From Mycolicibacterium sp. HK-90 (GTDB taxonomy: Bacteria; Actinomycetota; Actinomycetes; Mycobacteriales; Mycobacteriaceae), in contig NZ_CP129613.1 of the NCBI RefSeq assembly GCF_030486405.1, positions 1,302,001 through 1,366,000 of the forward strand: a DNA stretch of 64,000 nucleotides, written 5' to 3'. Below, in pieces: positions 58,817-64,000 of the stretch. The position numbers were made by a program, and so were the translations under genes. The notes under the pieces are model-generated. The model did not search any database. It saw only the letters and a program-made list of their open reading frames with translations, and was not told where the DNA came from. The number at the start of each line of letters is the position of its first letter. Within the stretch, counting starts at the first letter, position 1.

Positions 58817-60919
58817 GTGGCACAGGACGTGCTGACTGACCTGAACAAGGTCCGCAACATCGGCATCATGGCGCACATCGACGCCGGCAAGACGACGACG
58901 ACCGAGCGCATCCTCTATTACACCGGCGTCAACTACAAGATCGGTGAGACGCACGACGGTGCCTCCACCACCGACTGGATGGAGCAGGAGCAGGAGCGTG
59001 GTATCACCATCACCTCCGCAGCCGTCACCTGCTTCTGGAACAACAACCAGATCAACATCATCGACACCCCCGGGCACGTCGACTTCACCGTTGAGGTGGA
59101 GCGTTCGCTCCGTGTTCTTGATGGCGCCGTCGCAGTGTTCGACGGCAAGGAGGGTGTTGAGCCGCAGTCGGAGCAGGTGTGGCGTCAGGCCGACAAGTAC
59201 GACGTGCCCCGGATCTGCTTCGTCAACAAGATGGACAAGCTCGGCGCCGACTTCTACTTCACGGTGCAGACCATCAAGGACCGCCTCGGCGCCAAGCCGC
59301 TGGTGATCCAGCTGCCGATCGGTGCCGAGAACGACTTCGAGGGCATCATCGACCTGGTCGAGATGAACGCCAAGGTGTGGCGCGGCGAGACGAAGCTCGG
59401 TGAGAGCTACGAGACCGTCGAGATCCCCGCGGATCTGGCCGACAAGGCCGCCGAGTACCGCAGCGAGCTGCTGGACACCGTTGCCGAGACCGACGAGGCG
59501 CTTCTGGAGAAGTACCTCGGCGGCGAGGATCTCACGATCGACGAGATCAAGGGCGCGATCCGCAAGCTGACCGTGGCCAGCGAGCTGTACCCGGTGCTGT
59601 GTGGCAGCGCGTTCAAGAACAAGGGTGTGCAGCCGATGCTGGACGCCGTGATCGACTACCTCCCCTCGCCGCTGGATGTCGAGTCCGTCAAGGGCCACGT
59701 CCCCGGCAAGGAGGACGAAGAGGTCCTGCGCAAGCCGTCGACCGACGAGCCGTTCGCCGCGCTGGCCTTCAAGATCGCCGTGCACCCGTTCTTCGGCAAG
59801 CTGACCTACGTGCGCGTGTACTCGGGCAAGGTGGAGTCCGGTGCCCAGGTCGTCAACGCCACCAAGGGCAAGAAGGAGCGGCTGGGCAAGCTGTTCCAGA
59901 TGCACGCCAACAAGGAGAACCCGGTCGAGTCGGCCTCCGCCGGTCACATCTACGCCGTGATCGGTCTGAAGGACACCACCACCGGCGACACCTTGTGCGA
60001 TCCGAACCAGCAGGTCGTGCTGGAGTCGATGACCTTCCCCGATCCGGTGATCGAGGTGGCCATCGAGCCCAAGACCAAGAGTGACCAGGAGAAGCTGGGC
60101 ACCGCGATCCAGAAGCTCGCCGAAGAGGATCCGACCTTCAAGGTGCACCTGGACCAGGAGACCGGCCAGACCGTCATCGGCGGCATGGGCGAGCTGCACC
60201 TGGACATCCTGGTGGACCGCATGCGCCGCGAGTTCAAGGTCGAGGCCAACGTCGGCAAGCCGCAGGTGGCCTACCGCGAGACCATCCGCCGCAAGGTGGA
60301 GAAGGTCGAGTTCACCCACAAGAAGCAGACGGGTGGATCCGGCCAGTTCGCGAAGGTGCTCATCGACCTCGAGCCGTTCAGCGGCGAGGACGGTGCCACC
60401 TACGAATTCGAGAACAAGGTCACCGGTGGCCGCATCCCGCGTGAGTACATCCCCTCGGTGGATGCCGGCGCGCAGGACGCCATGCAGTACGGCGTGTTGG
60501 CCGGCTATCCGCTGGTGAACGTGAAGGTGACGCTGCTCGACGGCGCCTACCACGAGGTCGACTCCTCGGAAATGGCGTTCAAGGTGGCGGGTTCCCAGGT
60601 GCTGAAGAAGGCTGCTCAGGCGGCCCAGCCGGTCATCCTGGAGCCCATCATGGCTGTCGAGGTCATCACACCCGAGGACTACATGGGTGATGTGATCGGC
60701 GACCTGAACTCCCGCCGTGGTCAGATCCAGGCCATGGAGGAGCGCAGCGGTGCGCGCGTCGTCAAGGCGCAGGTGCCGCTGTCGGAGATGTTCGGCTACG
60801 TCGGCGACCTTCGGTCGAAGACCCAGGGCCGGGCGAACTACTCCATGGTGTTCGATTCGTACGCCGAAGTTCCGGCGAACGTGTCGAAGGAGATCATCGC
60901 GAAGGCGACCGGTCAGTAA
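58817..60919 (+). CDS. fusA: Elongation factor G
   Basis: 700 residues from GTG 58817. GTPase motifs: [15 protein letters not shown] (G1), ERGITITSA (G2), DTPGHVDF (G3), NKMDKLGAD (G4). Domains II-V follow with the domain IV segment [26 protein letters not shown]. It drives translocation and, with RRF, ribosome recycling. It lies between rpsG and tuf in the str operon. Confidence 0.98.
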   Translation: MAQDVLTDLNKVRNIGIMAHIDAGKTTTTERILYYTGVNYKIGETHDGASTTDWMEQEQERGITITSAAVTCFWNNNQINIIDTPGHVDFTVEVERSLRVLDGAVAVFDGKEGVEPQSEQVWRQADKYDVPRICFVNKMDKLGADFYFTVQTIKDRLGAKPLVIQLPIGAENDFEGIIDLVEMNAKVWRGETKLGESYETVEIPADLADKAAEYRSELLDTVAETDEALLEKYLGGEDLTIDEIKGAIRKLTVASELYPVLCGSAFKNKGVQPMLDAVIDYLPSPLDVESVKGHVPGKEDEEVLRKPSTDEPFAALAFKIAVHPFFGKLTYVRVYSGKVESGAQVVNATKGKKERLGKLFQMHANKENPVESASAGHIYAVIGLKDTTTGDTLCDPNQQVVLESMTFPDPVIEVAIEPKTKSDQEKLGTAIQKLAEEDPTFKVHLDQETGQTVIGGMGELHLDILVDRMRREFKVEANVGKPQVAYRETIRRKVEKVEFTHKKQTGGSGQFAKVLIDLEPFSGEDGATYEFENKVTGGRIPREYIPSVDAGAQDAMQYGVLAGYPLVNVKVTLLDGAYHEVDSSEMAFKVAGSQVLKKAAQAAQPVILEPIMAVEVITPEDYMGDVIGDLNSRRGQIQAMEERSGARVVKAQVPLSEMFGYVGDLRSKTQGRANYSMVFDSYAEVPANVSKEIIAKATGQ

Positions 60920-61002
60920 TCTGACCTGTCGTCCTTCGGGACCACAACTGAAAATCCAAAACCTGCTGTAACAAGCACCAACAAGTCCAGGAGGACACAG
61001 AA

Positions 61003-62193
61003 GTGGCGAAGGCGAAGTTCGAGCGGACGAAGCCGCACGTCAACATCGGGACCATCGGTCACGTTGACCACGGCAAGACCACGCTGACCGCAGCAATCAC
61101 CAAGGTTCTGCACGACAAGTTTCCCGATTTGAACGAGTCGCGCGCATTCGACCAGATCGACAATGCGCCTGAAGAGCGTCAGCGCGGCATCACGATCAAC
61201 ATCTCCCACGTGGAGTACCAGACCGACAAGCGTCACTACGCCCACGTGGACGCCCCCGGTCACGCCGACTACATCAAGAACATGATCACCGGTGCCGCCC
61301 AGATGGACGGCGCGATCCTGGTGGTCGCGGCCACCGACGGCCCGATGCCGCAGACCCGCGAGCACGTGCTGCTGGCCCGCCAGGTGGGTGTGCCCTACAT
61401 CCTGGTGGCGCTGAACAAGTCGGACGCCGTGGACGACGAGGAGCTCATCGAGCTCGTCGAGATGGAGGTCCGCGAACTGCTGGCCGCCCAGGACTTCGAC
61501 GAGGACGCCCCGGTCATCCGGGTCTCCGCGCTGAAGGCGCTCGAGGGTGACCCGAAGTGGGTCAAGTCCGTCGAGGACCTCATGGAGGCCGTCGACGAGT
61601 CGATCCCGGATCCGGTTCGCGAGACCGACAAGCCGTTCCTGATGCCCGTCGAGGACGTCTTCACCATCACCGGTCGTGGCACCGTGGTGACCGGTCGCGT
61701 CGAGCGTGGCGTGATCAACGTCAACGAAGAGGTCGAGATCGTCGGCATCCGCCCGACCACGACCAAGACCACCGTCACCGGTGTGGAGATGTTCCGCAAG
61801 CTGCTCGACCAGGGCCAGGCGGGCGACAACGTCGGTCTGCTGGTTCGTGGCATCAAGCGCGAGGACGTCGAGCGTGGCCAGGTTGTGGTCAAGCCCGGCA
61901 CCACCACCCCGCACACCGAGTTCGAGGGCAGCGTCTACATCCTGTCCAAGGACGAGGGCGGCCGCCACACACCGTTCTTCAACAACTACCGCCCGCAGTT
62001 CTACTTCCGTACCACGGACGTGACCGGCGTGGTTACCCTGCCCGAGGGCACCGAGATGGTGATGCCCGGTGACAACACCGACATCTCCGTCAAGCTGATC
62101 CAGCCCGTCGCCATGGACGAGGGCCTGCGCTTCGCGATCCGCGAGGGCGGCCGTACCGTCGGCGCCGGCCGGGTCACCAAGATCATCAAGTAG
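61003..62193 (+). CDS. tuf: Elongation factor Tu
   Basis: 396 residues from GTG 61003 with strong SD AGGAGG. GTPase motifs: [50 protein letters not shown] and VSALKALEG. It delivers aminoacyl-tRNA to the ribosome. It is the last gene of the str operon and ends in a strong terminator. Confidence 0.98.
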   Translation: MAKAKFERTKPHVNIGTIGHVDHGKTTLTAAITKVLHDKFPDLNESRAFDQIDNAPEERQRGITINISHVEYQTDKRHYAHVDAPGHADYIKNMITGAAQMDGAILVVAATDGPMPQTREHVLLARQVGVPYILVALNKSDAVDDEELIELVEMEVRELLAAQDFDEDAPVIRVSALKALEGDPKWVKSVEDLMEAVDESIPDPVRETDKPFLMPVEDVFTITGRGTVVTGRVERGVINVNEEVEIVGIRPTTTKTTVTGVEMFRKLLDQGQAGDNVGLLVRGIKREDVERGQVVVKPGTTTPHTEFEGSVYILSKDEGGRHTPFFNNYRPQFYFRTTDVTGVVTLPEGTEMVMPGDNTDISVKLIQPVAMDEGLRFAIREGGRTVGAGRVTKIIK

Positions 62194-62242
62194 GTCCCTC
62201 CTACGGGATCACCTGAGTGATGATCTGACTCAGCACTGCGAG

Positions 62243-62277
62243 AGCCCCCGGAATCCGTCAGGATTCCGGGGGCTTTT
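62243..62277 (+). terminator. Rho-independent terminator after tuf
   Basis: Perfect 14-base stem AGCCCCCGGAATCC / GGATTCCGGGGGCT with loop GTCA and trailing TTT. Confidence 0.93.
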
Positions 62278-62298
62278 GCGTGGCTGGGCGCGGGACGA

Positions 62299-62316
62299 CG
62301 GACATGCGCATGTCCG
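62299..62316. promoter_or_regulatory. Perfect 18-bp palindrome upstream of the Pro-rich membrane protein gene
   Basis: CGGACATGCGCATGTCCG is a perfect palindrome with no spacer, 85 bases before the ATG at 62401 and 22 bases after the tuf terminator. Operator-like. No matching regulator gene is in the window. Confidence 0.5.
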
Positions 62317-62400
62317 GCCGCCGAGTGATAGTTTGGCGAGGGGCGACGTCGTTGAATCTGCAACGTTCGGGTCCATTGATCGTTACGGGGCGAGCTGAAT

Positions 62401-63276
62401 ATGGACGTTGATGTGACAGAACCGATTCCGGCGGCGGCGCCGCTCGCCGAACGGATCCGGCAGGAATTGAGTCCGTCACGAATCGTCGCCGGAGTCTCGA
62501 CGACGGTCGCGGTGGCCGCGGTGGCTGCCCTGGTGTGGGTGGTCGGACAGGAGCCGGACCAACCGGCGGCGGAGGCGCCGAAACCCGCAGCGGTGGCGTC
62601 CGCACCTGCTCGGCAAGCGCCGGTCGAGGCGCAACCGGTCGCCGCCCATTCGGCACCGTCGGTAGTCCCCGACGTGATGGCTCCCGTCACCCCGTCGCCG
62701 AAGCCACCGAGCCGGACCGGCTCGCTGTTGCCGGCCACCAGCGGGACGAACCCGAGTTCCGGCCTCGTCAGCCGGCCCGCTCCCGCAGTCCCGTCGTTGC
62801 CCGCGGCGCCGGCCGAACTGCCCACCGTGTCCTGGCCGCAGTTCGAGGCGCCGTCCTTCACGCCGCCGCCGTGGGCGCAGTTGGTCGCGGGCGCGAACGC
62901 GCAGGACACCGCGGGCACCGTGGCCTCCGCGATTTCCGGCGCCGCCGGCGGGATCGGCGGCGGCGCGCTGAACTTCCTCGGGGCCGTCATCATGGCCTCG
63001 ACCAACGGCAATCAGAACATCGGGCTCCCGGCTCCGGACGGCCTGTCCGCGCTGATGCTGGCCCCGGCCGCGGGTATGACCCTGCCGCCGCCACCGGCGT
63101 TTGATTTTTCGAAGCTGCCGCCGCCACCGGCGTTCGACTTCTCCAAGTTGCCGCCTCCGCCGTCATTCGATTTCTCGAAGTTGCCGCCGCCGCCCCCGCT
63201 GCCTCCGCCACCTTCGCTCGACAACCCGCTCACCAAGCTGCCGAGCATCACCAGGGCGGTCGGCCTTCCGTTCTGA
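62401..63276 (+). CDS. Pro-rich membrane-anchored protein with LPPPPxFDFSK repeats
   Basis: 291 residues, hypothetical. A short cytoplasmic N-terminus, one membrane segment near 24-50 (SRIVAGVSTTVAVAAVAALVWVVG), a Pro/Ala-rich linker, a hydrophobic Gly-rich segment (TAGTVASAISGAAGGIGGGALNFLGAVIM) and a C-terminal tail with three copies of LPPPP-A/S-FDFSK (nucleotides 63082-63180) followed by more Pro runs. It may correspond to the membrane protein Rv0686 that follows tuf in M. tuberculosis, but I cannot confirm this. Likely a cell-wall-spanning scaffold. Confidence 0.65.
   Translation: MDVDVTEPIPAAAPLAERIRQELSPSRIVAGVSTTVAVAAVAALVWVVGQEPDQPAAEAPKPAAVASAPARQAPVEAQPVAAHSAPSVVPDVMAPVTPSPKPPSRTGSLLPATSGTNPSSGLVSRPAPAVPSLPAAPAELPTVSWPQFEAPSFTPPPWAQLVAGANAQDTAGTVASAISGAAGGIGGGALNFLGAVIMASTNGNQNIGLPAPDGLSALMLAPAAGMTLPPPPAFDFSKLPPPPAFDFSKLPPPPSFDFSKLPPPPPLPPPPSLDNPLTKLPSITRAVGLPF
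63082..63180 (+). repeat. Three tandem 33-bp coding repeats
   Basis: Units 63082-63114, 63115-63147 and 63148-63180 each encode LPPPP-A/S-FDFSK. Third-position differences between units show the amino acid pattern is conserved more than the DNA. Confidence 0.85.
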
Positions 63277-63385
63277 CGTGCACTTTCCGGTGTGTGTGAC
63301 GAACGCCGTGATGCACGATGTAACGCCTGTGATAGCTGAGCCGATCTTTCTTGCATAGGTGAGCTACACGGGTTGGGGAACGAAC

Positions 63386-64000
63386 ATGGCACGACGGATT
63401 TGGGCGCTGGCTTCAGCAGCCGCGATTGCCGGTATGGCGGCGGTCGGACTGACCGCGGGCCCCGCACAGGCCAGTCCGGCATGTCCGGACGTGCATTGGA
63501 TCGGTGTCGCCGGTTCCGGGGAGCGTGACGACCCGACGGCTGACGCCGGCATGGGCCGGGTGGTCTACAACTCTCTGCGCGACTTCTCCGGATGGGTTCA
63601 GCAGGATGGCCGGACGATGACCGCGGATGCGGTGGTCTACCCGGCCGCCCCGGTGCCCGAGGACGGCGACCTGCTGGGCTGGGGTGGCTTCATGAGCAGT
63701 GTGGACACCGGCGTGGCCGCGCTGGGGCAGCAGTACGCGGCGTTCACCCAGCAGTGCCCGGCGTCCAAGGTCGTGCTGGCCGGATACTCGCAGGGCGCGA
63801 TGGTGGTCCACCGCAACCTGGCCGCGTTGTCGGCCAGCCCGAATCTGGCCGCGGCGCTGTTGATCGCCGACGGTGATCGGTTGCCGACGGACCCGACCAT
63901 CAATCTGGGTACCGCCACCACGGTGCGCGGTGCCGGTAAGGGTGTCGCGCAGGACTGGCCGATCTTGGCCCACGCGCCGGGCCCGCTGCCGGTGTCGGTC
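63386..64000 (+). CDS. Cutinase-family secreted esterase (3' end beyond window)
   Basis: 205 residues are in the window, with the C-terminus cut off. A Sec signal peptide (RRIWALASAAAIAGMAAVGLTAGPAQA) with predicted cleavage after AQA precedes CPDVHWIGVAGSGERDD. The nucleophile elbow is AGYSQGAMVV (Ser135); the Asp and His would lie beyond the edge. Cutinase-like proteins of mycobacteria are secreted lipases or esterases acting on triacylglycerols, phospholipids or mycolate esters. A disulfide between Cys33 and Cys124 is plausible, as in the family. Confidence 0.87.
   Translation, partial: MARRIWALASAAAIAGMAAVGLTAGPAQASPACPDVHWIGVAGSGERDDPTADAGMGRVVYNSLRDFSGWVQQDGRTMTADAVVYPAAPVPEDGDLLGWGGFMSSVDTGVAALGQQYAAFTQQCPASKVVLAGYSQGAMVVHRNLAALSASPNLAAALLIADGDRLPTDPTINLGTATTVRGAGKGVAQDWPILAHAPGPLPVSV

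Noticed and set aside
58232..60553. A 773-codon open frame antisense to rpsG and fusA
   Set aside because: Shadow frame; the sense genes are unmistakable and the antisense product has no family likeness.
63082..63180. CRISPR-like array
   Set aside because: The 33-bp units are contiguous coding repeats with no spacers.

Overview
The window is a 64 kb piece of chromosome from a mycobacterium, most likely a rapid grower (Mycolicibacterium-type). The grounds are high GC, GTG/TTG starts, type II fatty-acid dehydratase genes (hadABC), mycolic acid methyltransferases, a mycothiol-type enzyme, MceG, and gene order matching the M. tuberculosis segment from about Rv0630c to Rv0686. No plasmid, phage, IS element or CRISPR array is visible. 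Gene names taken from M. tuberculosis rest on recalled synteny and protein likeness, not on a search.

Layout. 1-12.9 kb: recB (cut by the left edge) and recC, an MFS exporter with its MarR regulator, echA3, a membrane protein, a DUF2235 protein, an MBL hydrolase, and an nsrR-hmp nitric-oxide detoxification operon. 12.9-17.8 kb: tRNA-Thr, tRNA-Met, rpmG, hadABC, tRNA-Trp, secE-nusG and rplK-rplA. 17.8-25.4 kb, minus strand: ECF42-like sigma factor with a double-DGPF partner, two mycolate methyltransferases, lipG, a UbiB-family kinase-like protein and a DUF2236 protein. 25.4-29.6 kb: small regulators and DinB proteins. 29.6-35.3 kb: a GH38 mannosidase, a PpiC-like protein and a ROK sugar kinase. 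35.2-36.1 kb: an HxlR regulator facing a DUF1772 protein. 36.2-47.8 kb: L10 leader, rplJ-rplL, mceG, a duplicated-domain membrane protein, rpoB-rpoC. 47.9-54.8 kb: a mycothiol-dependent enzyme, endonuclease IV, a PAP2 protein and a fatty-acid cluster (fadE8, echA4, PaaX-type regulator, echA5). 54.8-57.6 kb: two DUF3060 and two DUF3558 exported proteins and a TetR regulator. 57.7-62.3 kb: the str operon rpsL-rpsG-fusA-tuf. The right end has a Pro-rich membrane protein and a cutinase cut by the edge.

The backbone is transcription, translation and secretion machinery interleaved with cell-envelope lipid genes. The less ordinary content is: (i) RecB with Tyr in place of the first Asp of its DExQ box; (ii) a DUF2235 protein without its nucleophile Ser; (iii) a fused double-DGPF partner of an ECF42-like sigma factor; (iv) several long hairpin-forming palindromes placed at stop codons, which look like dispersed REP-type or terminator elements; (v) strong operator-like palindromes at several regulator promoters. 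I did not find a clearly new multi-gene system. The best leads are the intergenic palindromes and the altered active sites.
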